From: Pseudoips prasinana
Lineage: Eukaryota > Arthropoda > Insecta > Lepidoptera > Nolidae
Length of the DNA stretch: 64,000 nucleotides
Assembly: GCA_951640165.1 (NCBI GenBank)
Contig: OX621260.1
Span: 19,424,001 to 19,488,000, forward strand
Reading direction: 5' to 3'
How positions within the stretch are numbered: the first letter of the stretch is position 1; the number at the start of each line of letters is the position of its first letter. A model generated the notes under the pieces. That model saw only the letters and a list, made by a program, of their open reading frames with translations, was not told the DNA's origin and searched no databases. Shown piece after piece: positions 1-9,274 of the stretch. A program made the translations under genes and the position numbers.

Positions 1-58
1 CAGTTGTCTGGTTGCCATAATACAGGCTATGCCTAGTTTAGTATTTAATCGATTATTA
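1..58 (+). mobile_element. SINE-F, 3' tail only
   Basis: The window opens inside a SINE tail (TTGTCTGGTTGCCATAATAC, then GGCTATGCCTAGTTT). The same wording occurs in the fuller SINE-F copy at 48358-48592. The head lies outside the window. Confidence 0.6.
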
Positions 59-63
59 TTCGA

Positions 64-350
64 CGGTCACCGTAGCCTAGTTGGTAGTGCTCCTGCCTAC
101 GAAGCTGGTGGTCCTGGGTTCGAATCCCGGTAAGTGCAAATATTTGTGTGATGAGCACGAATATTTGTTTCTGAGTCATGGATGTTTTATGTATATAAGT
201 ATTTATCTATCTATATAAGTATGAATATCGTCGCCTGGTACCCATAGTACAAGCTTTGCTCAGTTTGGGGCTAAAATGATCTGTGTGTCATTGTAAAAAA
301 AAAAAATTGCAGTGTGTTCCTTGTCCCAAGATATTTATTTATTTATTATT
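64..350 (+). mobile_element. SINE-A, full length with a 30-base internal insertion
   Basis: Type copy of SINE-A. It starts GGTCACCGTAGCCTAGTTGG, which contains a Pol III box A-like TAGCCTAGTTGGTAG. Box B-like GGTTCGAATCCCGG follows about 50 bases later. The body holds an ATGAGCACGAATATTTG stretch and the tail GTACAAGCTTTGCTTAGTTT, then GTCCCAAGATATTT and an ATTT/ATT tail. This copy has about 30 extra bases including A12 just before GTCCCAAG. It is a tRNA-derived retroposon that would be transcribed by Pol III and moved by a partner LINE. It has no coding capacity. Confidence 0.9.
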
Positions 351-352
351 AT

Positions 353-500
353 TCAACAAAGACCAGGTCAGTAGTACCCTAACCTGGCGGGCATTTATGA
401 AGAATATAATGACGATGACAAGTCAAAAGAGGTGTGCAAAGATCGTGACAATTGGAAATTAGTTGTCTCAGCCTACTCATCTGGCGTGAGTCTATGTATG
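353..500 (+). pseudogene. LINE-K C-terminal remnant
   Basis: It matches, in opposite orientation, the better copy at 7187-7499. The reading frame is broken but shows the tail of a non-LTR reverse transcriptase ORF: a QVxSTxxxRAxMKNIMT stretch, then a CAK-type region and a short LSQPTH end. The matching 3' part reads GCGTGAGTCTATGTATGTAT. Only the last 45 or so codons remain. Confidence 0.6.
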
Positions 501-539
501 TATTATTATTTATTTAACAGTACTCAATTCCTTATATTA

Positions 540-700
540 AATCAAATCAAATTTATTTTGTGAACATAGGTTATAAATACAGGTGATATTGATAATAACA
601 TAAAGTACATCCATGTTCTGCCTGTTAGGCATACAAAATTATATAAATAAAAAAAAAACACTACTACATTGTACTTCTATACATGCACTTAACCCAAAAC
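540..700 (-). mobile_element. LINE 3' end, reverse orientation
   Basis: AATCAAATCAAATTTATTTT is a tandem A-rich tail of retroposon type read in reverse, followed by 3'-UTR-like sequence. There is no coding frame. The family is not recognised. Confidence 0.35.
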
Positions 701-1010
701 TAATTATAAAACCAAAGCCAATTTAATTGTGCAATAAATAATACTATAACGTGTCATAATTAATCTTAAATTGAATGTCATACTTAAATATTTAAAATGA
801 AAATGTCATAATAATTAACTATAAATTATTTACGGATCATTTAACTGGTCTGTACTTATTTTATTTTATTTATGTTTCTTTAGTTGATAAGTTAGGTTAT
901 TTCAATAATAATTGATTTATATAATAATTATATTTATGTTTGTATGTAAATAAATGCCCCTTCTATACGGTAAAATATTATATATAAGACACAAGTTTTA
1001 CCTCAGGACT
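701..1010. other. A+T-rich stretch, nothing recognised
   Basis: About 80% A+T, no open frame of note and no match to any other part of the window. Confidence 0.5.
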
Positions 1011-1029
1011 GGTCTGTTGGTAGTAAATG

Positions 1030-1320
1030 GCTAGTGATTCTACTTACTACTTACTTATCGTATGGGCAGTGGTTACCCTGGTGTCAGAGTTATTCAAGCC
1101 TCTATAGGCCTCTGATATGGCTTAACGACTGTTGCCTAATGACTGTAACCGGGACCGACAGCCCAACGTGCCCTCCGAAGCACGGAGAGGCGTTGTAATT
1201 AAACCACTTTGGCGGTCACCCATCTATTGTCTGACCGCGAGCCTAGTTGCTTAACCTCGCCGACTTACGGACCGGTGAGAGCATCTAACTACGAGTATGT
1301 GCGGCTTAAACCCTAACAAG
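1030..1320 (-). mobile_element. 5S rRNA-derived SINE
   Basis: On the minus strand the head reads GAGGTTAAGCAACTAGGCTC, then about 15 bases on ATGGGTGACCGCC. This is the order and spacing of the 5S rRNA internal promoter (GTTAAGCAAC ... GGATGGGTGACCGCC). The body continues with GCACGTTGGGCTGTCGGTCC and ends in an ACTTACTTATCG-type tail. The rest of a 5S gene is absent, so this is a SINE, not an rRNA gene. Other copies are at 33668-34405, 43285-43437, 47125-47355 and 50350-50572. Confidence 0.75.
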
Positions 1321-1545
1321 ATATTTATTTATTTAATACTGAGCATCGTTTCCGACACCACCTGGATTGTCGTGATGGATTTATGCCAAATAGACTTTTA
1401 CCGACTTTATTGGCAGAATGATGTCGTTAACTATTATAATGCTCAAACTTTCTCTTTGTTCAAGTGATGTACAGTGTTAAGGTTGAAGAAGTCGCTAATT
1501 ATTTTCATTTATTTATTTGAATAGAATGGTACAAATACATTTTAC
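1321..1545. other. Unassigned sequence
   Basis: No open frame above 50 codons and no second copy in the window. Confidence 0.4.
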
Positions 1546-1547
1546 AA

Positions 1548-1802
1548 TATAATAATAATAATATCTAGGGACATTGTCACAGAGATCATCCTAGCCCCAA
1601 ACTAAGGAAAGCTTGTACTATGGGTACTAGGCGACGATATACATACTTATATAGATAGATAAATACTTAAATACATAGAAAACATCCATGACTCAAAACA
1701 AATATTCGTGCTCATCTCACAAATATTTGCACTTACCGGGATTCAAACCCAGGACCACCAACTTCGTAGGCAGGAGCACTACCAACTAGGCTACGGTGAT
1801 CG
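1548..1802 (-). mobile_element. SINE-A, full length
   Basis: Reverse copy from an AAT-repeat tail to GGCTACGGTGATCG. Box B is intact except for one change (GGGTTTGAATCCCGG on the minus strand). Confidence 0.9.
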
Positions 1803-2068
1803 TAATGCTAATATTGTATCGTGTATCTATCGGTGCTAATATTTTTGCAATATTGGCACCATTAGACATACAAATATGTGACATAATATGTATGACGATT
1901 ATAATTTAGATTGATGAAATATCAGTAGTACATCTTCTTAACATAATTAAAATTTTCTGTCACTAAAATGTGCGGGCATTGTTGTTAAAAAAAAAAGAAA
2001 AAAATATTATTTACCAGAATATTATATGAAATAGCAGAAATAGGTTTTATCGAGAATACGAAACTCAT

Positions 2069-2130
2069 TTTGTCAGCCCAAAGACGACCACAGCTGGACA
2101 AAGGCCTCTCCCAACGATCTCCATAATCAG
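2069..2130 (-). pseudogene. RTE-like LINE C-terminal scrap
   Basis: The minus strand reads GAGAGGCCTTTGTCCAGC followed by GTCGTCTTTGGGCTGA. This is the end of the RTE-like ORF seen more fully at 17346-17592 (GEAFVQQWTSFG-like). Only about 20 codons remain. Confidence 0.6.
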
Positions 2131-3027
2131 TCAGTCTTGCTCTTCTATATAAACTATATCGTTCATTATTAATATAGTACACAAGGTCTGGTCAGTTTAT
2201 AATTATCAGTATAAATTACTATATTTCTTTTGCCGTTCCGTATCCGTCATATCTGACTCATGCAAACTATATTTGTAAATAGTACTGTTGCCACCTGTGT
2301 ATTTATTAATTAAAACGATGTAAACTGATAGAGTAGTTTATTAATCTAAAATTATAGTCTCGGGATTGCGGTTAGACTCAAACATGCACAGAATCTACAG
2401 TCTGACTAGGCTGCCCTGTAATGCTTGTATCATCCTCCACCAGTCTTCAGTTATAGTGGTAGGGGAACACTTTCTTCTGTTAGTCCAGCTCAAACACAGT
2501 TTTTTTAAGTGCGAGTGACTAGTTTACCCTTAAGAAGTGACAATGCACAACTCTTTATCCTGCGCATGGGCCGGTGGTGTACCGTTTCACAATACTTAAC
2601 AGTACCCACTATAGCTCATGTCAAGACTTCATCAAACAAAACACAAGTTTGTTTTTAGAAATTTTAGACGTTGTTGTAATTTTATGTGAATACAAACTCT
2701 TTATATATGCTTAATGGACATATTGCGCACTTCGTATACTAACTAATATTAATCTTATAATACTGATTTGTTAGGTATTACTTGTTTGGTCTTTGGTTTC
2801 GCCTTGACATGGTTTTCATTCATGTTTTAATGGACAATGTGCTTTACTGATTCTTATCTACTGGTCAATTGAAAATAATTTCAATGAATAACAAAAATAG
2901 GTATAAATGTTTTATTCATATTTATTCTGCCCATTTAAGTTGTAATGCAGTAGTTAGCGAGGTATATAATAAATGTTATCTGTTGTTATTCATAGTAATT
3001 GCAGCGGATCGGTATGTATATATACAT
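2131..3027. other. Unassigned A+T-rich stretch
   Basis: Apparently single-copy within the window. The minus-strand frame at 1985-2182 and the plus frame at 2869-3096 have no recognisable motif and partly overlap repeats. Confidence 0.4.
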
Positions 3028-3347
3028 ATAGCTGTGCCCCGCGGTTTTACCCGCGTTAAATTTTATAACTTATCACAGCTCCTCCCCCGTATGTGATAGC
3101 GTGATAATATGTAGCCTATATGTTGACCCGACCTCTTAGTAATATTCATGCAAAATTTGAAATAAAGTCATGCAGTACTTTTTGAGTTTTGCCCGGACAT
3201 ACATACAGACAAACAGACATATAGACAAAAATTCTAAAAACTATATTTTTGACTTCGATATCGGTTGCAACTCACGCTTCAGGTATCCTTTTAAAAAAAT
3301 ATTCAATGTACAGTTTTGACTTTCCTACGATTTATTATATGTATAGA
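3028..3347 (-). mobile_element. Short Helitron, group H1
   Basis: Type copy of H1 (about 320 bp). On the minus strand it begins TCTATACATATAATAAATCG and ends with the hairpin CGCGGGTAAAACCGCG followed by GGCACAGCTA. TC at the 5' end, a GC hairpin about 10 bases before the 3' end and CTAG (CTRR class) are the Helitron hallmarks, as is insertion between A and T. It is non-coding, hence non-autonomous. The terminal CTAG is mutated here (TATAG on the plus strand). Confidence 0.85.
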
Positions 3348-3630
3348 TATAGATATATACTTTTTGTATACTGTGTGTACTTTTGTATGTAACTGTTTTT
3401 TTACACATTCTCAGGAGCAGGTTGTAGCCAAGGCGGGTTTATACCCTCGTGCCCAGGTTAGTTAGTAAAATAATCTCTGAATTTGCCTGTTTCATCAGAT
3501 TACGAGTGTGAAAATAGGAGCGCATTCAGTTGATCGCTAAGATGACTAAATCACATTTAAACTAAATATCATAGCTAAATTTTAACCACGAGTGCATTAT
3601 TATTATTTATTAAAAATATGACTTCATTAC
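3348..3630. other. Unassigned sequence
   Basis: No repeat match within the window and no convincing frame. Confidence 0.35.
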
Positions 3631-3639
3631 GCAGGTAGT

Positions 3640-3690
3640 GGGTTCAATTCCCACCCAGAACAGACATTAGTGTGCAGGAAAATGTCAAAA
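3640..3690 (+). mobile_element. SINE-B fragment around box B
   Basis: Contains GTGGGTTCAATTCCCACCCA and the following GAACAGACATTAGTGTGC of SINE-B. Both ends are missing. Confidence 0.6.
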
Positions 3691-3744
3691 TTTTTAAATT
3701 TATAGCATTATTCGCAATGCAAAGCATTTATCTAGCCATCGTGT

Positions 3745-3950
3745 ATCGTTCGTAGCTTAACGCAGAGCGCCTACCCCGGATTGGTAGATGATACAGGTTC
3801 GAGACCCGCCGGACGATTAAATATATGATTTCCCATTTTTGAGATTAGGAATATGTCTGTTTGTCCTGAGTCTGGGTGTAATTATCTATATATTACATTA
3901 CATATCGGCGGCCACGGCCATGTATGAATAATGTCCCAGGATATTATTAT
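3745..3950 (+). mobile_element. SINE-H head joined to a SINE-B-type tail
   Basis: The head TCGTAGCTTAACGCAGAGCG and box B-like GGTTCGAGACCCGCCGG differ from the other SINE heads here; a second head lies at 41085-41180. Downstream it runs into GTCTGTTTGTCCTGAGTCTG and CCATGTATGAATAATGTCCC, which are SINE-B tail sequences. It therefore looks like a chimeric SINE or a head swap. A SINE-H inserted next to an old SINE-B tail is the alternative. Confidence 0.6.
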
Positions 3951-4285
3951 TATGATAAGCAGTAAAGATTAAACAGATGGGCCGTAGTTCTACAAGGTTA
4001 ATAGTCTAACCTATAATAAAACAAAACTAATAATATGAAATACGCATGAAAACTGTCAATCTTTTTGCAGAAAACCTTTAGAATTTAACTACTACCGACG
4101 TATAATATTAGTTAAGTATAGGTTTTGAAGGCCTAACAAAGTACTCATTTATATTCAACAAAATGTCAGATTGGATACAAGTCTTTACTGCACAAAAGCC
4201 CTTAGGTACTAAATAACATTGAACGTTATTAAGATTTGTATAGATAAATAAATTACTTAATGTTTTTAAATTCGCGATTTGTACA
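3951..4285. other. Unassigned A+T-rich stretch
   Basis: No repeat match and no convincing open frame. Confidence 0.35.
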
Positions 4286-4287
4286 CA

Positions 4288-4477
4288 TTTTTATATACTG
4301 TGGACACGGGTCTCATCGCGATAAAGATTTTGGTAAATCATTACCTTGGTTACCCGACGTTTCGGCATGGATTGGACCAGCCGTGGTCACGGGTCGACTG
4401 GTGTGGCTCGGCAGCGTCGTCTCCGTGAAGCTCGGGTTCTTTATCGCGATGAGACCCGTGTCCACAGTATATAAAAA
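4288..4477. mobile_element. TIR element with perfect 39-bp inverted ends
   Basis: The arms at 4288-4326 and 4439-4477 are exact reverse complements, running from TTTTTATATACTGTGGACAC inward to CGCGATAAAGA. The 112-base core holds CCGACGTTTCGGCATGG and is much more GC-rich than the flanks. It looks like a non-autonomous DNA transposon. No target duplication can be read because the flanks are T/A runs. The open frame across it (4260-4577) is a by-product. Confidence 0.65.
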
Positions 4478-4529
4478 TAAATTACTTTATAAAGTAAAAC
4501 ATAAATATAGCTCTGCTGCCTGCTCAGTT

Positions 4530-4600
4530 GCAGTTGTGCAGTCTAGATGGTCATCCTGGTGGTTGCCATCCATCTAGACTGCAGTTGTGCAGTCTAGAAG
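4530..4600. repeat. Short hairpin with repeated AGTTGTGCAGTCTAGA unit
   Basis: GCAGTTGTGCAGTCTAGA occurs twice in direct orientation. A reversed CATCTAGACTGC lies between, so the block can fold on itself. Its origin is unknown. Confidence 0.45.
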
Positions 4601-4614
4601 GAAAGCAACCACCA

Positions 4615-4843
4615 TAGTGACCGTAGCCTAGTTGGTAGTGCCCCTACCTACGAAGCTGGTGATCCTGGGTTGATTGGTGATTTGTGTGAAGAGCACGAAT
4701 ATTTGTTTCTGAGTCATGGATGTTTTCTATGTATTTAAGTATTTATCTATCAATATAAGTATGTATATCGTCGCCTGGTACCCATAGTATAAGCTTTGCT
4801 TAGTTTGGGGCTAGGATGATCTGTGTGACATTGTCCCAAGATA
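4615..4843 (+). mobile_element. SINE-A with damaged box B
   Basis: Same head and tail as the copy at 64-350, but the sequence after GATCCTGGGTTGA is rearranged. The second promoter element is lost, and this copy should be dead for Pol III. Confidence 0.85.
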
Positions 4844-4859
4844 CCTCTGTTGGGACGTT

Positions 4860-5540
4860 GCTTTTCAACCGTGTGGAAGATGCTTTAGCCGTTGGAGCAG
4901 AAATTTTCTCGAGTGGCGACCACGATAATCTATGTAACTAGGAATAATTGTGTATACTTAATTATATTACTACAAACATGTTCTGACTATTTACAAGCGA
5001 TTTTTTAAACTCTACGTGAATAATAAAAAAAATCCGAAAACGCAGCGTTGAGCAAGATGGACCGATGATCTTGTGAGAGACGCAGATTGAAATTGAAGAA
5101 GAAAGAGAAAGAAGAAATTGTCACCAGACAAGCAAATAACATAAGTCTTATAACACCCAAAACAAATTATGGTAAAAAGAATATTATGTATGAAGGGGTA
5201 AAGTTATATAACACCTTACCGAAATATATTAAAGAAAATTATAACATTAAAAAAAAACCTGTATACAGGGCTAAAGGTTAAGTCGACCTAGATCCTTGAA
5301 GTGGTTGTAGTTTCCATCATTTCTGACACATTTCACCATGAAACATGGTTCCCCAAATTTAACCGTTCTCAGATATTGGACTGTAAAGATTTTTTTTTTA
5401 ATTTCCATTTTTTGTCTATTGACCGATGATCTTGTGAGAGTGGAAGCCGCTGGATGCGGGCAGCGCAAGACCGGCAATTGTGGAGATCTTTGGGAGAGGC
5501 CTTTGTTTAGCAGTGGACGTCTTTCGGCTGATTTATAACC
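4860..5540 (+). pseudogene. RTE-like LINE C-terminus, twice interrupted
   Basis: Pieces at 4885-4933 (GTTGGAGCAGAAATTTTCTCGA), 5034-5079 and 5421-5540 line up with the uninterrupted copy at 17346-17592. The last piece encodes a DDLVRVEAAGCGQRKTG-like stretch ending in QWTSFG-type sequence. The first gap (about 4934-5033) is filled by a LINE-J 3' end. The second is filled by the element at 5080-5420. Confidence 0.7.
5080..5420 (+). pseudogene. 5'-truncated Jockey/CR1-like LINE end with 20-bp target duplication
   Basis: The frame at 5080-5281 reads RRLKLKKKEKEEIVTRQANN, then a GKKNIMYEGVKLYNTLPKYI stretch. That is the usual C-terminal tail of Jockey/CR1-type ORF2 proteins, downstream of the reverse transcriptase domain. 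The insert is bracketed by perfect copies of GACCGATGATCTTGTGAGAG at 5060-5079 and 5421-5440, the host RTE sequence. The catalytic region is absent. The insert ends in a T-rich stretch rather than a clean poly(A), so some rearrangement followed. Confidence 0.75.
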
Positions 5541-5704
5541 CTTCGGGCGATCTCTACTCCATGGTCGCAGTCGCAATATTGAACCGTGATTACGGTAATA
5601 CTTAGCAAATTAGCTTACAACATCTGCGACCTTGAAACGCAAACTTAAGTTGGCGAAAACATAAGCCATAACTGGTTTATTAAAAAAAATGTGATGCGTG
5701 ACAT
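5541..5704. other. Unassigned sequence
   Basis: No match within the window. Confidence 0.3.
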
Positions 5705-5912
5705 TTTTTTATAAAGACAACGCCTGCACTAGGGAATATATTCCCTGTGTTGCGGGGTACTTTACAAACATATAATAGACGGACACAAATGATATTCAGA
5801 CTCAGAACAACAATTTATGGGTCACACAAATAGTTGTCCGGCGCGGGACTCGAACCCGCGATACGAAGCGCCGAGGCAACTGTCTTAGCCGCTGCGCCAC
5901 ACGTGCAGTCAA
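5705..5912 (-). mobile_element. SINE-C, full length
   Basis: Type copy of SINE-C. On the minus strand it begins TGACTGCACGTGTGGCGCAG with box A-like TGGCGCAGCGGCTAAG, then box B GGTTCGAGTCCCGCGCCGG. The body reads ACAACTATTTGTGTGACCCA in consensus, and the 3' part GTACCCCGCAACACAGGGAA. No tail is shared with SINE-A or SINE-B. Confidence 0.9.
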
Positions 5913-5959
5913 AACACATTAACTCCAAACCGTTTTTTTTTTAAATTGGATCCATTACC

Positions 5960-6480
5960 TTTGGTTTATGTCAAGCTCACAATACAGTATATAATGATAA
6001 TAATAATAATGTCCGCCCGACTGAATTTCGGCCACGGCGGTCAGTTTCAATGGAGACTAGTCAATTGCGCAGGACATATTATAGAGCACAAGTGTGTGTG
6101 CAAACACAGGGGCACTTTCTATTCCATCACTCTCATGATCCCATGGGGTGACTAGCGACACGACCGGAAAGAGCTCAGGTACAGGACTGACGGCTTTACG
6201 TGCTCTCAGACGCACGGGGGTGTAATACCGCCAACTTCGGCTTCACCAAGTTTTTACGGAAAATCCCAAAATCACTTTTTGGCCCGACCCGAGATTTGAA
6301 CCCAAGTCCTCATTCGCTGCGGTTGAAAACGCTACCGCTAAACCAAAGAGGCATTCACAAAGTATATACAAGCAATATACAATATTAATGTAATAAATAT
6401 TTTTCTAAACTAGTCCGTCCATGTTGTCTGTTTTATCACATTTAATTTAAGCTTTATTTATGTCCCTATCAACCGCATAC
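5960..6480 (+). repeat. Repeat R, copy 1, interrupted by SINE-D
   Basis: GTCAAGCTCACAATACAGTA (5970-5989) and CTAGTCCGTCCATG...TCTGTTTTATCACA (6407-6440) are consecutive parts of the repeat seen at 41890-42260 and, inverted, at 45350-45600. SINE-D sits between them. No coding frame; the family is unrecognised. Confidence 0.6.
6001..6358 (-). mobile_element. SINE-D, full length with AGTATATA target duplication
   Basis: Type copy. The minus strand starts with box A-like TTGGTTTAGCGGTAGCG and box B-like GGGTTCAAATC, then the body TTCTATTCCATCACTC (plus) and GGCCACGGCGG. AGTATATA at 5986-5993 and 6361-6368 flanks it and fits a retroposon target duplication in repeat R. The tail is an AAT repeat. 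Confidence 0.85.
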
Positions 6481-6932
6481 TGCAATAAATCTCGCTAATA
6501 CAACATTCAAGTTGAAAGCAACTGTAAAAAATGCAGCCATACAAAGATAATGGTGCGCATGAGTTTGACAAACGACTCTATTCCACCCACATGCAACACA
6601 AAAACGGCCAGTCTCATTACACTGGACGATTTATTATCCTCTCATTATCTTGCCCCGTGGCTCCCGGAAGAAGACATGGGTCATTGTGCTTCGATCAAGG
6701 TCATCAGCTAACCTTGATCCGTCGGTAGTAACAGCAAGGGCGATTTAAGCGGCCGACGTGCATATTAAACTAAATTAGATGCCGTAAAGATTAATAATTC
6801 CTCTTAACGACTCATCTGTTTGTTTTGCCAATGCCGTGTTAGATCATTTCTATTTTGTAAGCGAATGTTTTGATCATTGGTTAGGTTAGGATCGCGAAAC
6901 GATAGTCGATGGCGATCGGCATTTGTTTTGTA
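6481..6932. other. Unassigned stretch
   Basis: Somewhat higher GC at 6530-6770, with a 65-codon frame at 6531-6728 that has no domain I recognise. No second copy in the window. Confidence 0.35.
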
Positions 6933-7067
6933 CAGTCGCCAGCACATCAAGCTACCCCAATCTGTCAAATTTCCCCAATTGAAAGTGAGCCTTATGCTTA
7001 TGTGATAAAGTTGAAAATCTTTCAAAGAAATATGACAGATTGGGGTAGCTGGATGTGCTGGCGTCTT
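6933..7067 (+). mobile_element. MITE M1, copy 1
   Basis: Type description of M1: 135 bp, ends CAGACGCCAGCACATC and its inverse GATGTGCTGGCGTCTG. Long inverted arms continue into CTACCCCAATCTGTCAAATT. It is flanked by TA on both sides (6931-6932, 7068-7069). TA duplication and CAG/CTG ends fit a Tc1/mariner-mobilised MITE. No coding capacity. Frames crossing it are artefacts. Confidence 0.9.
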
Positions 7068-7108
7068 TACATACAAGTAAGTACGTCAGTATGGGACCCT
7101 GTGCGCTA

Positions 7109-7565
7109 GTTTTCTTTTGTAAATACATACTAATATAGGTGGACCAGACTCAGGACAAACTGACATGTTCGTGTACACAAATAGCTATACATACATACAT
7201 ACACAGACTCACGCCTGTTTCCCAGAGAGGTAGGCAGAGACAACGGATTTTTATTTGTCACGATCTTTGCACACCTCTTTTGCCTCGATTATTGTCATTA
7301 TATTCTTCATACATGCTCGCCGGTTCAGGGTACTTCTGACCTGCCCTTTCTTGAGATCGTCTCTAATTTGGTCAGAGAATGTTCGACGAGGTCTTCCCCT
7401 TCCGATTGTCCCATTCACACAGGCCAAGTATACTTCTTTTGTCAATCTTCTTTCATTCATCCTTTCTAAATGGCCAAACCATATCAGCATACCTTTTTCA
7501 ATAGCTGTCCTGGGTGGGAATCGAACCCACGACCTGCGGCGGAGGGGCGACAATTTACCAACAGC
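7109..7565 (-). mobile_element. SINE-B interrupted by a LINE
   Basis: SINE-B runs from TTTTCTTTTGTAAATACATA to GTACACAAATAGCT, stops, and resumes at 7500 with AATAGCTGTCCTGGGTGGGA. The interruption is the LINE-K fragment at 7187-7499. Confidence 0.85.
7187..7499 (-). pseudogene. LINE-K reverse transcriptase ORF, C-terminal end
   Basis: The minus-strand frame (within 7251-7500) reads [20 protein letters not shown], then a [20 protein letters not shown] stretch, [16 protein letters not shown] and EAKEVCKDR. This is the conserved C-terminal tail of RTE/CR1-like non-LTR retrotransposon proteins, after the catalytic domain. The element is 5'-truncated and flanked by AATAGCT at 7180-7186 and 7500-7506. 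A plus-strand frame over the same bases is a shadow. Confidence 0.85.
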
Positions 7566-7965
7566 CCTGACGAAGGCTTATTTGGCATCTTGTATTACGC
7601 GTATGATCCCACGTATTCAGGAAAACGCCTCCATTCCAATGTGATTAGTTAATTGTATGGTCATGGACCTGTCATGGCCGTTCAGCGTCGAGGGCATGGG
7701 TTACCTCGTCATACTACAGTGGAAACAATTACACTAGGAAAACTGCCCTTACTGCCAATGTAATAAAGATGATGTTGAAGTTCACTGATTGTACAATAGT
7801 CAGTCACCTTACTCCTTATCAAGTTTATATATGCCATCACGAATTCTCTTCACGTCGCAACTTATTATATGATGTGTGTTTGAATGGAAGACACAGTATG
7901 CGGCAAAACACTCAGCAGGGATGAAGTAAAATATACTCTTTATCATAAATCTAGTATCCTCGGTG
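7566..7965. other. Unassigned stretch
   Basis: No second copy within the window and no recognisable protein. Confidence 0.35.
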
Positions 7966-8585
7966 ATGGACCGGTTGGATTGGTTGGTAAATGCTTGCCT
8001 TTTACGCCGCAGGTCGTGGGTCAAATTCCCACCCAGGATAGATATTAGTGTGCATGAACACGTCTGTTTGTCTTGAGTCTGGGTGCATTTATCTATATAA
8101 GTATGTATTTACAAAAGAAAAGTAGTAGGTATATGTAGTATATCAGTTATCTGGTCGCCTTAGTATAAGCTCTGCTTAGTTTGGGATAAAATGGCCGTGT
8201 GTGAATAATGTCAATTCAATTTATTTATTCACAGTAAGTAGAGTTAACATTAATTAGGTAAATTACATAATATGGTCCTTATAATCTATTTAGACTGTAT
8301 TAGGCACGTGAATACATTTTTATTATCTATGATAAAATTAAAAAAAAATTAATGTCACAGAATTCAAATACCATCAAAATGTTAACCAATTCAAATAAAA
8401 TGTCAAATTAATTATAGTCAATAATAGCAAAGATTATGTCAAGTCAGACACAATCACATCATTTCTGATCCACTCTTCCACGCATATCATTCTGTCTAAT
8501 AATACATTCTTTAATATTCGTTTGAACCCTATAAGTTGTTGAATGGGATGTTGATGGGAGCACGTTGTTCCCAGGATATTAGTAT
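7966..8585 (+). mobile_element. SINE-B interrupted near its tail by a reverse LINE end
   Basis: Type copy for a plus-strand SINE-B. The head GTTGGATTGGTTGGTAAATG is followed by box B-like GTGGGTCAAATTCCCACCC. The body is GTGTGCATGAACACGTCTG and GTATGTATTTACAAAAG, and the tail GCTCTGCTTAGTTTGGGAT. At AATAATGTC (8210) it breaks off; CCCAGGATATT resumes at about 8569. Between them lies LINE-L 3' sequence in reverse. Confidence 0.8.
8211..8568 (-). mobile_element. LINE-L 3' end (reverse)
   Basis: It starts with the tail AATTCAATTTATTTATTC, similar to the start of the insert at 12063. The rest is A+T-rich with no long frame. Confidence 0.5.
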
Positions 8586-8712
8586 CTATTTTTATTAGTT
8601 AACATGCTTTTCATTTCACACTCAATTTAGTTATCTTGTTAAGTCATCCATTAGTTTTTATTGCATAGGCTTCCATGTTATATTATCATGTGTCCAAGCT
8701 AGCCGAATGAAA

Positions 8713-8945
8713 TCAGTCTTAAATTGAACTATAATTTGGAATTGGCCAGTGTTCCGAATTCAAATCATAGATCATTTAAGAATGTTTAAATTCTACCAAA
8801 AGTAAACTACGATTTAGAATCGGACAGTGTTCCAATTCCAAATCATAGTTCAATTTAAGAATGATTTTATTCTACTAAAATTGAACTATGATTTGGAATT
8901 AAACAGTGTTCCAATTCCAAAATCGTAGTTAAATTTAAGACTGAT
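8713..8945. repeat. Three tandem palindromic units
   Basis: Three units of about 80 bases. Each is an imperfect palindrome with arms TTAAATTGAACTATGATTTG and the reverse AATTCCAAATCATAGTTCAA in consensus. The spacers are GAATG...TTCTACYAAAA. Units are near 8713-8780, 8800-8860 and 8878-8940. Confidence 0.7.
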
Positions 8946-9113
8946 TTATTCTACTCGCTTGGCGTCGTGATAATATTATAACATGCATGCCTATGCAGAT
9001 GTGTTTAAGATTAATGAAAAGCAATAAATTCTTATTCTGTAGTGATTTAAACTTAAGATTCTTGTGTAACATAAATTGTACAGAAGTATAGATAAACGTG
9101 GTCCGGTTTGGAA

Positions 9114-9200
9114 TCCTACTAATATTATAAATGCGAAAGTTTGTGAGTACAATGTGAGTGAGATGTATGCATTTTTGTTAATTTTTCATGGAAATTCATT
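9114..9200 (+). mobile_element. Helitron 5' end (H4 type), truncated
   Basis: A|TCCTACTAATATTATAAATG then GCGAAAGTTTGTGAG matches the 5' ends at 23952, 24797 and 61397. No hairpin or CTAG end follows within 300 bases. Confidence 0.65.
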
Positions 9201-9274
9201 TTAATTTTATGAAAAATTCCAGAAGCGTAGAGCAGAACTTTACGTTTTATGACTTTTGCTTTTCATAGCACTGA

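Noticed and set aside
95..130. tRNA genes (many matches to box A and box B)
   Set aside because: Every case continues into a repeated SINE body and tail. The cloverleaf 3' half and acceptor stem are not kept, so these are SINE heads, not tRNA genes.
4260..4577. 105-codon ORF with signal-like start
   Set aside because: It runs through both arms of the 39-bp TIR element and its core; no family resemblance.
6804..7109. Overlapping frames with AHPATPICH / AHQATPICQ, also at 60916-61191
   Set aside because: Both strands of the palindromic MITE M1 translate to similar peptides because its arms are inverted repeats.
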